A DNA stretch of 64,000 bases from Bemisia tabaci (taxonomy: Eukaryota; Arthropoda; Insecta; Hemiptera; Aleyrodidae). Below the pieces are notes generated by a model. The model did not search any database. It was given only the letters and a program-made list of their open reading frames with translations, and was not told the DNA's origin. Both the position numbers and the translations under genes were made by a program. Where the stretch lies: NCBI RefSeq assembly GCF_918797505.1, contig NC_092793.1:2418001-2482000 (forward strand). The letters are read 5' to 3'. Of this stretch, positions 11,550-21,725 are shown one piece after another (position 1 is the first letter of the stretch; the number at the start of each line of letters is the position of its first letter).

Positions 11550-12329
11550 CAGGGCCGGAATAAAGGGGTGGCCACATGGGCCGCGACCCATGGCGGCAAA
11601 TCTAAGGGGCGGCAACAATTTGCAATTTTTTAAAGTGTAGGTATAAAAAAAAAATCGGATTTATAAAAAAAAATTACAAACGAGAAAAGGCGACAAAATC
11701 TCTCATTTCCTGAGAGTATAGTAATTTCTAATTTCGTCGTCTCTTAGTGATACAAGAGACAGCACCTTCAATTAGTCGAGTTAAAAGAGAGACAAAACTC
11801 GCAATTTGGCCTGGAACGGCGCGACTTAGAGAGAAATGATAACAAGTACTTGAGATGAAAAGGAGAAGCCCTCGGCGCGGCGATCGGCATGTAAAACATA
11901 TTAGCGCCTAAAAGACTGCACGAATACTTCACGCACAGTATCAAACACTGTGCGGTCATTGCGGTCAGCGTGAAACGGATAGCGCCTACAAGAATGCATG
12001 AATACTCCACGCATTGCGCCAAACACAGTGCGGTCAGCGTGAAACGCATAGCGCCTACAAGACCGAGTGAATACTTCACGCGTTGCGTCCAACACAGTGC
12101 GTTCAGCAGCGGGCGGCGTGAACCGCATAGCGCCTGCAAGACTGTCGGAATACTTCAAGCATTGCGCCAAAGACGGTGCGGTCTGTGCGGCGCGGCGGCG
12201 GAAGTTAAAATCATTGATCCACATTTATATTTGTTCTTTCATAATTTTTCGTTCATTTCTTATGAATGGAAGGCCGTTTCCACACAGAGATAGGTTTACG
12301 GAACTTAACTTTCGCGCAAAGTTTCGATA
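11550..12329. mobile_element. Truncated non-autonomous hAT element with internal minisatellite
   Basis: It begins CAGGGCCGGAATAAAGGGG, a hAT-type terminus. Reverse-complemented, it matches the element at 33468-34867 over its whole length, but the second terminus is missing: homology stops at about 12329, next to another MITE. The interior holds four tandem units (starting near 11903, 11981, 12050 and 12129, spacing 78, 69 and 79 bp) with AGCGCCTACAAGAC and GAATACTTCACGCATTGCGC. Frames crossing these units are artefacts. Confidence 0.85.
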
Positions 12330-12341
12330 GATAGATATTAC

Positions 12342-12602
12342 ATATCGACGGTGAAACTACCAAACCACGTATCTCGTTAGCGGTGTTTAAAAATCTACGC
12401 TCACATTTTATTTTTTTGAAGTAGACCAAATCAATATCATTCCTTGAAATTTTCACGGAATTTTCTCCGCACAAAGAGGAAAAATCACAGAAATTTTCAA
12501 GACTGGATGTTAAGTAGTTTTTCATTTAAAAAATAAAGTATGACAGGAAGTCTGCGACGTCGCAAACCGAGATACGTGGTTTGGTAGTTTCACCGTCGAT
12601 AT
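12342..12602. mobile_element. MITE-E copy 1 (261 bp)
   Basis: The left end ATATCGACGGTGAAACTACC and right end GGTAGTTTCACCGTCGATAT are exact inverse repeats that continue through AAACCACGTATCTCG / CGAGATACGTGGTTT. There is no coding content. A second, more diverged copy is at 15895-16157; fragments are at 46862-46975 and about 20656-20740. Confidence 0.9.
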
Positions 12603-13151
12603 ACTATTAATTTTTATCAGAAGTGAAAATGACCAAAGACGTTATAGCACCTCTTAAGAATAAACGTATTCCGCCCCTACCACTCGTCCGCTGTAAGTTC
12701 GCAGTGTTAGAGCCGTCGTCTTATCGAAAACCCGAGATGTTCCCTTGTCCATTCTGCACTTATGTATTCCTCTCCGTGGTCTGAGAATCGATTCTTTTCC
12801 ACAGGTTCAAATGGAGAGAGAAAAATGTTGCCAAATTGATGGATCTTACTCCTGGATAATGCTTCCAGCTTTGTCAGTACCCAGTTGCCCAAGACACGAC
12901 ATAATGCCGGTGCTCGTATTTAACGTATACATTTATTAAAAAAGTGGCATGACTTTTTACTTGCACGTATGTAGCCTCTCAAGATTAAGGATGATAGTTA
13001 AGGGCTGAAAAATACTTGGAGGAGTACTTTTGATGGGACCTCAGAATCGTGATGCTGGCATAATGTTTGAAAGGCACCGAGAGTCTCAGCCGTTTTTGTT
13101 CTTTTTTCCCCATACGGATACTTTTACGTATGCCAGACGAAGTTTCAAAAC
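12603..13151. other. Unassigned sequence
   Basis: No supportable feature. Short frames overlap one another on both strands without recognisable motifs. Confidence 0.35.
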
Positions 13152-13318
13152 CAGTGGCGTGGCGTGAATTGCGATATATCGATATTGTCATGCCATTTAA
13201 ACCTATGGTAAAGAATCGATTATTAAGGTGTTCGCTCCGAACACCCTGTTTATCGATCCTTTTCCATAGGTTTAAATGGCATAACAATAGGGAGGTCGCA
13301 AAGCACGCCACGCCACTG
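13152..13318. mobile_element. hAT MITE-F copy 1 (167 bp) with 8-bp target duplication
   Basis: The termini are CAGTGGCGTGGCGTGA and its inverse CACGCCACGCCACTG. The element is largely palindromic, with ATGCCATTTAAACCTATGG in one arm and CCATAGGTTTAAATGGCAT in the other. The flanks are TTCAAAAC (13144-13151) and GTCAAAAC (13319-13326), identical in 7 of 8 bases. CAGNG-type termini plus an 8-bp duplication are hallmarks of hAT transposons. Confidence 0.9.
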
Positions 13319-13711
13319 GTCAAAACTCTTCATGCGGAGGGTCATAAAAGGCACAGAGGAGAGATGCGCATACACGCGCAATGCGCGGAAAAAATATTCC
13401 GTCCGGCTCGACCAATTGTAAGAGAGGTAGAGAGTTGTATGACGTATGTGCCTCGTGGATGAACGTGCACGCGAAAGAAAAATCTGAAGCACAGTATCAC
13501 TGTAGTAACGCTGGCACATACACCCCCCCCTCCCTCTTCCATTGTAACGCAGGCATAACGCTCTCTAAAGCGTTGCTTAATTAATGAGCTCAGCCTTGAC
13601 TATAAGCCTATTAGGAACAAAAGGAAATACTTTGGTCGAGAAAAAATTGAAGATTTGTGCTAAAGTGATGAGGGGGAAAATTGTGATGCAGGCCCCTGGT
13701 CGCGCGCCTAA
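13319..13711. other. Unassigned sequence
   Basis: Contains a short C run at 13523-13530. Nothing else is supportable. Confidence 0.35.
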
Positions 13712-13839
13712 AGGTCCAGTTACACGATCAAATTGAGCCATAAAATTGGGCCTCTCATTGGTCGCATCCTCACCTCAGGTCTTTTTCCACCAATGAGAGC
13801 TTCAGTTTGATGGCTCAATTTGATCGTGTAACTAAACCT
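13712..13839. mobile_element. Palindromic MITE-G (128 bp)
   Basis: AGTTACACGATCAAATTGAG followed by CCAT in the left arm is mirrored by ATGGCTCAATTTGATCGTGT followed by AACT in the right arm. A second arm block, CTCTCATTGGT / ACCAATGAGAG, is nearer the centre. Only one copy was seen in this window. Confidence 0.85.
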
Positions 13840-13939
13840 TATTACGCCTGTATGGTAAATCTGCCCCTCTGCAAGGCGGATCCAGAGGGCATGCCCCCTG
13901 CCTCCCTCCCCTCGGGCCAAAAGAAAGGGTGGAACAGAA

Positions 13940-13985
13940 AGAAAATTTTTATTTATTTACTTATTTATTTATTTGTTTGTTTCTG
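13940..13985. repeat. TTTA/TTTG microsatellite
   Basis: Runs of TATTTATTTACTTATTTATT and then GTTTGTTTG. It may be the A-rich tail of a retroelement in reverse orientation, but no body was identified. Confidence 0.7.
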
Positions 13986-14150
13986 CACAAACAGGCTGAT
14001 ACAAATATGTCAAGTTTTACATTAATATTTTAATCCATTTAGCAAGTAGGGAAAAGAATTGAATTACATAGTAGTAGGTCAAACTAAGATTCAATCCTGA
14101 ATATACTCATTAATTGCATAGTACTCGCCAATAATTAGGTATAATACAGA

Positions 14151-14266
14151 GGGAAGAAAGAAGGAAATGGAGGAAAAAAGAAGGAAGAAAGGAAGAAGGA
14201 AAGGAAGAAGGAAAAATGAGGGAGAAAGGAAGGAAGGGGGAAAAGAGAGAGAGAGAAAAAAAAACT
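14151..14266. repeat. Purine-only tract (GGAA/GGAAA repeats)
   Basis: About 115 bp nearly free of pyrimidines, built of GGAAGAAAGGAA-type units and ending in GAGAGAGAGAG and an A run. Confidence 0.85.
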
Positions 14267-14429
14267 ACTCCTAAAAGTTTACTGTAATGGTACCAAGACA
14301 GAACTTCAGAACTATTTAACCAAGTTTACTAGACCAAAGGTCACTCGTTACCGCAGAAATAGGCCGTATACCAAAATAAAATTTCTCTAAAAGAGGTAAT
14401 TATCGTATTTTCAACTTCCAAATGATGCA

Positions 14430-14563
14430 CAAATTGTACGCTAAAACTGCTTAAAATTCTATCTGGAAGGGGCTATTTTTTTAAATTTATCCGGGAGGGA
14501 CTCCCAACCCTCGACAGCAGCAAATTGCCCCCCCCCCCCTCAACTCACTTTGGATCCGCCACT
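14430..14563. mobile_element. Poly-C repeat fragment ending GGATCCGCCACTG
   Basis: Related to 3785-3913: AAACTGCTTAAAATTCTATC, GGAAGGGGCT, a 12-nt C run at 14528-14539 and a right terminus GGATCCGCCACTG. CACTG endings suggest a hAT-type right end. The left end is not visible. Confidence 0.5.
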
Positions 14564-14712
14564 GCTCCTCCGTCCATCACGTCTCCTAAGACATTTTATG
14601 CTGAGGAGTGTCAGGGCACTGCCCTATACCACCTTGCCTCCTTTAGTCCACCATTTTGCCGGCAGGGGAGTGCGAGTCAATCTTCACATTTCGCCCTCAG
14701 TTCCTCACCTAC

Positions 14713-14815
14713 CTGACATAAGGGCGTAACTACACTCTGCAATGAACCCTGTCCTCCATACAATTCAATGTTTTTTCCGGACTCATTTCAAAGTGTAGTT
14801 ACGCCCTCATGTCAG
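14713..14815. mobile_element. Short palindromic element (103 bp)
   Basis: The left arm CTGACATAAGGGCGTAACTA+CACT is mirrored by AGTGTAGTTACGCCCTCATG+TCAG. The centre of about 50 bp is not palindromic. It is a MITE-like unit with no coding content. Confidence 0.8.
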
Positions 14816-14840
14816 CCAAGCGACGAATCTATCCATAGAA

Positions 14841-15299
14841 TGTACCTAGAGTCCCTTTATACCCAGAGTTATGACAACTCACTTTTGGTTCGGCTGAAAG
14901 TGGCCTAAAAAAAAATCCAATTCTGATTGGTTCTCGCTCATGGAAGTCATGGAGGCCGAAACGAGTGCACCAAGATGGCGGTACCTCGAATGTGAACAAG
15001 AATAATGAAAATATCACCTAATTGTGGTTTATCAAGAGTAAATTGTCATTTCCATCGGTCCTAAATGAAAAGAGAATAAGAAATTATTCACAAACCAATC
15101 TCATTTTCTTTTTAATTGATCAATTTGTTGATGTTGTTGTTTTTGTGTGACAGACATCGCAGGATTCCTGATCCTTATCCCTCAATATCGTTCGTTTGGG
15201 TGCACTCGTTTCGGCCTCCATGGCCAGCCAAGGCCGGCTGTCAGCCAGCTGATAATCGAGTTGTCTTAACTCTGGGTATAAAGGGACTCCAAATGTACC
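14841..15299. mobile_element. Inverted-repeat element (about 460 bp)
   Basis: GAGTCCCTTTATACCCAGAG in the left arm and CTCTGGGTATAAAGGGACTC in the right arm are exact inverses, followed by a TTA-GACAACTC block in both. Further in, both arms carry a CATGGAGGCCGAAACGAGTG block in opposite orientation. The middle (15000-15180) is AT-rich and unassigned. Confidence 0.8.
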
Positions 15300-15894
15300 C
15301 GGGCTGTTGTTAAACTTTACAACATTGTCTCAAATTCCTCAAATGACCTTTCACTCATATCACGTTGCCGGGAACGGCGGGACTGCGATTTTTCCACGGT
15401 CTCGGTGGATTTCAATTTGGCGGCGGTGGCGATGGTGGTGCAGTCGGTGGATGGTGGATCGGTCGTCGAGTATTCGGCGTCCTCGCCCGTTTATTAGCCA
15501 TGTTTTGTTCCACTTAGTCAAGTGCCTGACAAGGTCGTCCATATCTGCTTCCGTATATTCGCGCTCCCGTTTCGGAGTTTTAGGTTAAATGCAATTATCC
15601 GGCAAATTAGGGCGGGGGGTGAGGTGGTTGTAGGGGCAGCCACAGCACCAGACCGAATTTCTAAGCTCGCGAGCTTCATGCCTAATTCAAGTTCTCATGA
15701 ATGTTGCCAGATCCACAAAGTTCATCCTGGGAAAATAGAATGATACGCGATCTTGAATCCAGTTTTTTCACTTTCATTTATTTTTCTAGCTGATTGCAAT
15801 TGCTAGCGGATACTTTAGCTGATTCGTCCTTGGCTTTGTTCCTTTTGCAAATATTCGATTTACTTCATGAAACCTTTTTTCCCTGTAACGCAGA
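15300..15894. other. Unassigned sequence
   Basis: Partly GC-rich between 15360 and 15500. Overlapping frames of 60-93 codons on both strands show no recognisable family. Confidence 0.35.
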
Positions 15895-16157
15895 ATATCC
15901 ACAGTGAAACTACCAAACCGCGGGTCTCGTTCTCGTTTGCGGTGTTTAATAATCTCCGTTCCTATTTTATTTTTTATAAAATGTGCCCAAATCAACATCG
16001 TTCCTTCAAGTTTGTTTCAACATTTATACCGCAAAAAATTACGCAAGTTTTTCAAAATTGCCGTCAAGTAGTTTTCCATCAAAAACAATAATGTATAATA
16101 GGAAGTCTACAACGTCGCAAACTGAAATACGTGGCTCGGGAGATTCATCGTCAATGT
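15895..16157. mobile_element. MITE-E copy 2, diverged
   Basis: The left end ACAGTGAAACTACCAAACCG and right end ACGTGGCTCGGGAGATTCAT match MITE-E copy 1 with several changes. Internal GCGGTGTTTAA and GAAGTCTACAACGTCGCAAA blocks are shared. Confidence 0.75.
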
Positions 16158-17399
16158 CTAGTTAACGTACTCGTAAGCTGAAATTTTCTGAATATCGGTA
16201 TACACTTGACAAAAGTATCTACAAATGCAAATAGAAATAATTTGTATATTATTAATTTGTGAAAAATTATGTATAGTTTTTAAAATGTTTATATTAAACT
16301 AATAACTTTCATGTAACATTGTAACATCGATATATAGTCTACACAATTTTCTGAACTTTTAATCAAATCAGCAATAAATAACAGCTGTTTCATTGTTCAA
16401 CTCTATTTGAAATAAAATAGAATAAAACGAGAATTATACATATTTACAGTGTTTCAAGTAATGTATATTAGTTCTTAAGTAGAGCTGTGTATAACAAAAT
16501 TGTTTAGAATGCAGGCTATTCTATGCAGATGTCCTAGGTTCTAATCATAGCTTGTATCTTCTGAGGAAATGAGAGAGAAGAACAGTTTATATCACATCCG
16601 TCATTTACTTTATCTCATGACACTGAAATTACAATACTAGTGCGTAAACTTGACGATATTCTGTCGAAAAAAATCGCAGAATAGTCCGCGATTTGGCATC
16701 TAAGCCCAGGAGTGTGGCAGTGTCACCATGTAAGGTCATTGTCGGTCCCATTCGGATTTGGATGTTTAAAATACCATAGCCAGATTAGGGCTGTTTTTTC
16801 AGCCGAGCCTCGTTGTTTTATGGCTAGTAAATGGGCTGCAGGACGGTTTTCTGATCAAAACAGGTGGCTTTCCATTAATTCAGGTTCATTGTAGAAACAA
16901 CCTATCCTTACCAAATCGATCCAAATATCTCTGGCCCTCCGGCACCAAGATATCTAAGGAAAACACCGCGCCGCACACATTTTTGTGGTGTCCCAGCTGA
17001 CCATAAAAGGAAAACTGGACGGAGTCAAAGGCGTCAAAAAACGGACATCTACGTTGCAATAGCAACTTCATCCCGCGAGGTAGGGCGAAGTGCCGCGGCC
17101 GTTTTGCCGACGTACTTCCTTGTATATGCGCATTGGTCCATAAATTGTACGCATATTTCAAACTTTGAGAAACAGAAGTCGCAGAACCAAGATACACGCG
17201 GCTACAGGTTTGAGACGGTTTCACCAGAAAAAAAGGGGGAGCGAGTTAAAGTGCATCGACTTTTGAATTAAAAAGTGTGTATCTCACTTATGAATGTTTA
17301 AAGTTTCACTGTGCTAAAAATGAAGTACACGCAAAGATACTCAATGTGCTTTCGTATGAAAACAAGCAAAACTAGAAAGGCGTTTTGTTAGTGAAAGGG
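16158..17399. other. Unassigned AT-rich stretch
   Basis: 16160-16680 is very AT-rich. 16880-17230 has a 112-codon minus-strand frame without recognisable domains. No repeat ends were seen. Confidence 0.35.
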
Positions 17400-17492
17400 T
17401 GAATTTCAGTGTGTGCCCACGCCAGGATACGTTGATGTCACTATTGCTGCCGCCCCCTCCATCATTATCACCCACCTGTCACTCACCTCCAA

Positions 17493-17510
17493 CCCCCCCC
17501 CCCCCCCCCC
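17493..17510. repeat. Poly-C run (18 nt)
   Basis: The longest of twelve C or G homopolymers of at least 10 nt in the window. Confidence 0.95.
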
Positions 17511-17599
17511 GTGGATGACGTTATTTATGGATGGTCCCTATTCTACGAGGAGGGGCCTCTACATCCAAGACGACTTTGGAGCGAGATCGAAAGTAAAAG

Positions 17600-17788
17600 T
17601 TGGTAGTGGATATGGGGTCATTTTCCGTGGTGCAAGTTGCAAGTGCAACTTGGAGCATCTCCCCTGCAATGCGCATGCGCGAGACGGCCGCGCCGCGCCG
17701 GCCGGCCAAGGATCGCGAACGTGTGCAGCGCCGCTTCGCACAGTGGATCGAGTCACTCAGAGAGGTCGCACATGAAATTTTTGACTAA
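17600..17788 (+). other. Possible small coding frame in a GC-rich block (weak)
   Basis: A 62-codon frame begins MVVDMGSFSV and ends with a charged, helix-like segment containing RRPAKDRERVQRRFAQWIES. The block is strikingly GC-rich for this window and carries an NRF-1-like palindrome at 17670-17681. Alternative frames on both strands are also open, as expected of GC-rich DNA, so coding status is unproven and no family is recognised. Confidence 0.15.
17670..17681. promoter_or_regulatory. NRF-1-type palindrome TGCGCATGCGCG
   Basis: The core GCGCATGCGC is the known binding consensus of NRF-1 / erect-wing type factors, which usually sit at CpG-rich promoters. Here it lies in a GC-rich block next to a small open frame. 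A single motif is weak evidence. Confidence 0.3.
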
Positions 17789-18122
17789 AACTGCCAATTT
17801 TGATGTTTATTTCGTCACATTTTATATCTTAAGGGGTGTTTCTAACAGAAAATTTCACAAGGAGACCAATGGAACCACTTTTAGAACCTGAAAATTGTGT
17901 CCGAAATCTCCTGATGACTCGATCCACTGGCGGCACCGGTCCGCTCAGCGCACTTGAGCGGCCAATTCCTTGACTGGCTTCCCGGTCCGAGCCGAGATGG
18001 ATGCAGACCGCACCCGGGTCGAGTCCCTCCTTCCTCTCTTTTCTACCGGTCACATCGCTGCCAAACTGGCTTTAAAGTTCGTATTCATTAGAGTACCTAT
18101 ACACGGGAGAGTATTGCCATCT

Positions 18123-18481
18123 GTGTGCCGCTCTCTGATTGGTTCATGTGTTTCAGGCTGTCATGGAGCTCCAAAGTTGGCCCAATGTAAAAAGAAACCA
18201 ACCGAGAGGAACACGTATTATCGGCTGAGAAATGACTGATAATCACACTCAGAGCATAATTTTCGGTAAGAATGTTCGTCAAAGTTCGATCCGAACTCAA
18301 TTCAGAGGTTGGATATGGACAATTTCTATCACACCCAAAATAAAGTCTAGAATTTTGTAGAACTTTTCCGCCAGCTTGTTTCTTTACATTGGACCAAACT
18401 AGGAGCGGAGGGGCTGGGGTTTGTTTACATTGGTCCAACTTTGGGGCTCCATGATAGCCGACCAATCAGAGAGCGGCACAC
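18123..18481. mobile_element. Inverted-repeat element (359 bp)
   Basis: The termini GTGTGCCGCTCTCTGATTGG and CCAATCAGAGAGCGGCACAC are exact inverses. The arms continue with a CATGGAGC/TCCAAAGTTGG block and its inverse CCAACTTTGGGGCTCCATG, then an ATGTAAA / TTTACAT pair. The interior is non-coding. Weakly similar CTCTGATTGG-containing pieces occur at 38400-38520 and 53690-53890. Confidence 0.85.
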
Positions 18482-18549
18482 TCTTTCTGTAGTTAAAGGA
18501 TCGAGATGGCAATTGGCAATACCCTCATATTCATAATCGTTCCTTAAAC

Positions 18550-18671
18550 GGACGTATTTCTGCCAAACGGAACAATGTGCATTATGACGTGCGCCCTGTT
18601 ATGCATATATTCTGATGGGCTTCAGGGCTCATGTCTTGATACACATAGTTCCGTTTGGCAGAAATATGTCC
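18550..18671. mobile_element. MITE-B copy
   Basis: GGACGTATTTCTGCCAAACG on the left is mirrored by CGTTTGGCAGAAATATGTCC on the right. The centre is TATGCATATATTC, with GCCCTG / CAGGGC shoulders. Confidence 0.9.
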
Positions 18672-19210
18672 AAACAGCTTATTTCCTTATGAAGGCTCCC
18701 AAATCAAATTAAATCTTGACCCTTACCTACCTCTTTTTTTTCGTGGCCTGTATACCTATTCAAAATAAACGCGTTGAGAAAACGTAACCGTTTAGTTGAA
18801 AGGATTTCTTTTTATTCCATTAGAAAGTATGACAACGTCGGGACTGCTCCGGAACAGATTACGTAGTATTCCCACGAAAATTTCTCCGCGAATATAGCCC
18901 AGCCCACTTGCCGTCTACGAAATCATTTTTTTCCTCATTCCATGCAGTCAAGGAATACTTATGAGGACTCTCCTCATTGTTAACCATGTTACTCCACTGT
19001 CTATCGTGGGTAACAGTTGCACGTTAGCAACTTTGAATATCTGTATCGAGCATTTTTTTAAAAAAATATTCCAGAGCAATGTTGCCGGCTTAATCTTACA
19101 TCCTTTATTCCAGAATTCTAACTGACACCAACTTCAAAATTTCCTGCGCTAAGTAAACAATAAGTTTTTCCTCTAATCAATTTTAGGCAAATGTTGTTTG
19201 TGTAAACGGT
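18672..19210. other. Unassigned sequence
   Basis: No supportable feature. Confidence 0.35.
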
Positions 19211-20154
19211 GGTTTCGCGATTCCTGGAATAGTTTTGTCGCCGTAACAGAAAACACGTTTTTCGGTCATATTTTCAGTATAAATGATAATCACTCGAATT
19301 TTTTCGCATTAGTCTTCAACAGGTTACGTATTAAAACGCTTTCTAATGATTAATACTTCTCAATTAATCATTATTATAAAGTTCGAAGGATTCAGACTTT
19401 CAGTCGATTCCACCGTCTTCTATTTCACTCGTGGGGTCGCCATGTGCGATAAATTTGAATATTTTAAAGGGGTTTGAGCTGGGAAGAGTGTCAAAAAAGC
19501 AACTTATCTGGCAACAATAGAGTCTGAGAGGGACGAGAGGCTACCTTCCTGGGGAAACCCATGATTTAGCCAGAAATGACATTAAAACAAATTGGTGCCG
19601 TTTAAAGCATCAGATATAGTCTAGGGAAAGCTATTTTAAAATAATAATCGAAAGTGGACACATACGCTCCAAAAAAGGAAAAAATGAAAGGAAAAGGAAA
19701 TGAAATGAGGATATAATTACTTATGCAATCAGAGAGAAAAAAAATAAAAACATCAAAGAAATTTATATGCAATAATACTATAAAAAAAACACACACACGC
19801 AAGTGGTCTCATAACGATTCGGAACTCAAACAATACTATCTTTGATGAGTTTTTAGACCCCTACGCCACTGCTAATCTTCTTAGATGAACTTTTGCTACT
19901 TCCACAAGTCGAATGACGGAAGGAGATCCACGGTGGTCGCTTTCCTCCGCCCGATATGGGACTCAAGTCCCAGTCCACTGCGTCGTTCAAGAAATGATCG
20001 ATCCTCATCATTGCTTCATCTCCATTTAACATTTATTCATGTGCAAGTGATGGCACGCTGCGGTAACTAGCTTCTTGACAAAATCATTTTTGTCTCGAGA
20101 GCTTCCAAAATGTATACATCATAGTAATTAAATGTCCAACTACTCAGAAAAATG

Positions 20155-20275
20155 GCTCGCGGAGCGAGCCGAATGTCACGCGCGTAGCGAGTGAACGGGG
20201 GGTTCAGGGGGCGCAGCCCCTTGGCAAAGCCGTGACGGATACGCGAAGCGCGTGCAGAACGGCTAATACAACTAT
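20155..20275. repeat. Hairpin-rich repeat, copy 1
   Basis: A chain of tiny GC stems: GGCTCGCGGAGCGAGCC, ACGCGCGTAGCGAGT, GGGGGCGCAGCCCC and ACGCGAAGCGCGT, then CGGCTAATACA. The tail recurs at 20787-20845 as GGGGCGCAGTCCC, GCCGTGACGGACGCG-CAAAGCGCG and CGGCTAGTATG. The function is unknown. Confidence 0.7.
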
Positions 20276-20429
20276 AGAGCTATTGGGATTATTTGTAGCA
20301 TTTCACTACCTAAACTAGAAAATAGACACCTCAGGATTCAAGAATGCAAATTGCCATAACCATTTCCTCTTTCAACATACTACAGAACGTAATTCCGTAA
20401 ACATTTTAAAGTAAATATTTTAAAGCAAG

Positions 20430-20655
20430 TTTGAATAATTGCGCCGAACACAGTGCGGTCAGAAACGCATATTAGCGTCTATAAGATCGCAAGAATACTT
20501 CGCGCATTGCGCCTAACAGTGCGGTTGGCGAGAGGCGCATGTTAGCGCCTACAAGCCCGCAGGAAAACTTCTCGCACTGCGCAAAACGGTGCGGTCGGCG
20601 CGAGGCGCATATTAGCGCCTACAAGGTCAGAAGAATACTTCACGCATTGCGCATA
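20430..20655. repeat. Minisatellite of 70-bp units, related to the hAT internal repeat
   Basis: Three units begin near 20474, 20544 and 20614, exactly 70 bp apart, with AGCGCCTACAAG, GAATACTTC-CGCATTGCGC and AGTGCGGTC. The same monomer occurs inside the hAT elements at 11550 and 33468, and as a head-to-head palindrome at 57121. A MITE-E scrap (GTTTGCGGTGTCTGAGAATC) follows at about 20656-20740. Confidence 0.85.
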
Positions 20656-20786
20656 TCGAAGGCGTAAGTCCGCAATCCCATATTTCGTTTGCGGTGTCTG
20701 AGAATCTTCGCCTCTATGGCGGCACTTCATACATTTTATTGGCATTTTTGAAGCCGAATATCACTCGCGTATGACCGCGGTTCCAT

Positions 20787-20845
20787 GGGGCGCAGTCCCT
20801 TAGCTAGCCGTGACGGACGCGCAAAGCGCGTCCAGAGCGGCTAGT
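20787..20845. repeat. Hairpin-rich repeat, copy 2
   Basis: Carries GGGGCGCAGTCCC, CCGTGACGGACGCGCAAAGC+GCGTC and CGGCTAGTATGTATGTATGA. It abuts the 3' end of the LINE fragment, and its CATA-type repeats could be that element's 3' tail read on the minus strand. Confidence 0.6.
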
Positions 20846-21470
20846 ATGTATGTATGAGCCGCTTTTACGGCGCGCTAGGGCGCTCTGCGACGCCTATTCT
20901 CCACAGGAATCTGTCATGGTAGAGATCCTCCGGAAGGTGGCATCTCTCCATCTCTTCATGGATGCCCTCTACCCACCGTTTGGCTGGACGCCCTCTCCGT
21001 CGCCTACCTGGGGGGACCCACTCCAACACCTTCTTCGGCAACCTGGTATCAGCCATTCTCTGCACATGCCCATACCATACCAATTGCTTGGTCATGATTA
21101 CGTGCACAATCGTCCCCTCAACGCCCATTATCTCTCGGACACGTTCATTCCTGACACGTTCTCTCCTCGAGATTCCAGCCGATCTTCGCCAGAACTCCAT
21201 CTCGGTCGCCTTGAGCATTTCTTGGGTCCGCTTCTTCAACTGCCACACTTCACTGCCATAGGTGATAATAGGCTTGACAACCGAGTTATAAATCCTCTTC
21301 TTGTTGTCTTTGGAAATCCTTTGGTCCCAAAGGATCCCATTAAGCATGGCGATGGCTTTCCTTCCTAGAAGATTACGGTCCCGAATGGCCTGATCCAGCT
21401 TCCCATCCGAAGTCAGGTTCACCCCCAGGTACTTGTATTGTTCGCAACTTTCTATATGTTGGCTAGTATT
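20845..21470 (-). mobile_element. 5'-truncated non-LTR retrotransposon (LINE) 3' end
   Basis: The body is the 3' part of a LINE on the minus strand: the end of the reverse transcriptase and its C-terminal region, then a short tail with CATACATACATA repeats at about 20840-20855. Severe 5' truncation at about 21470 is typical of target-primed reverse transcription. The clade is not certain; the C-terminal pattern is the one often annotated as RTE- or Jockey-like endonuclease-reverse transcriptase in insects. Confidence 0.85.
20865..21466 (-). pseudogene. Reverse transcriptase C-terminal fragment
   Basis: The frame is open for about 200 codons. From its start it reads SCEQYKYLGVNLTSDG, the well-known end of the RT palm/thumb region with the YLG motif. 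It continues through a helical thumb with KRIYNSVVKPIITYGSEVW, RRSAGISRRERVRNE, LVWYGHVQRMADTRLPKKVL and GRRRRGRPAKRW, and ends RIGVAERPSAP before a stop near 20865. These are diagnostic of the C-terminus of non-LTR retrotransposon ORF2. The endonuclease domain and the catalytic FADD-type motif are absent, so the fragment cannot act alone. The open frame suggests fairly recent insertion. Similar plus-strand frames are its antisense. Confidence 0.9.
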
Positions 21471-21725
21471 ATGTAAATTCCTAAAACGTGCTGTTTGTTA
21501 CGCGGTAAAAAGTCAGCGTAACAGACGGCACATTTTCGGCCATTTGCATATTAAAATTGAAAAATAGGGCGATAAATCTTTGAAAAGCCTTATAACACGT
21601 AACCCCGTGTAGATTACAGCAAAAAAATTCGAGTGATTATCATTACTACTAAAAATATAACCGATGAATGTGTTGTCTGTCACGGCGACAAAACTATCCT
21701 AGCTATCGTGAAATTACCCTTATTA

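Larger units (their letters stand above)
19211..21725. repeat. Inverted pair of about 145-bp arms enclosing 2.2 kb
   Basis: Arms 19211-19362 and 21582-21725 are inverse copies: ATAGTTTTGTCGCCGTAACA against its inverse with one change, and AATGATAATCACTCGAATTT+TTT against its inverse. Between them lie a hairpin-rich repeat, a minisatellite, a MITE-E scrap and a LINE fragment. It could be one composite TIR element or two separate copies in opposite orientation; no target duplication was found. Confidence 0.6.

Noticed and set aside
11880..12200. CRISPR-like array of regularly spaced repeats
   Set aside because: Units are 69-79 bp with no separate conserved repeat and unique spacer, lie inside a hAT element, and the context is eukaryotic.
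20850..21368. 172-codon plus-strand frame
   Set aside because: It is the antisense of the reverse transcriptase fragment, which has the recognisable motifs.
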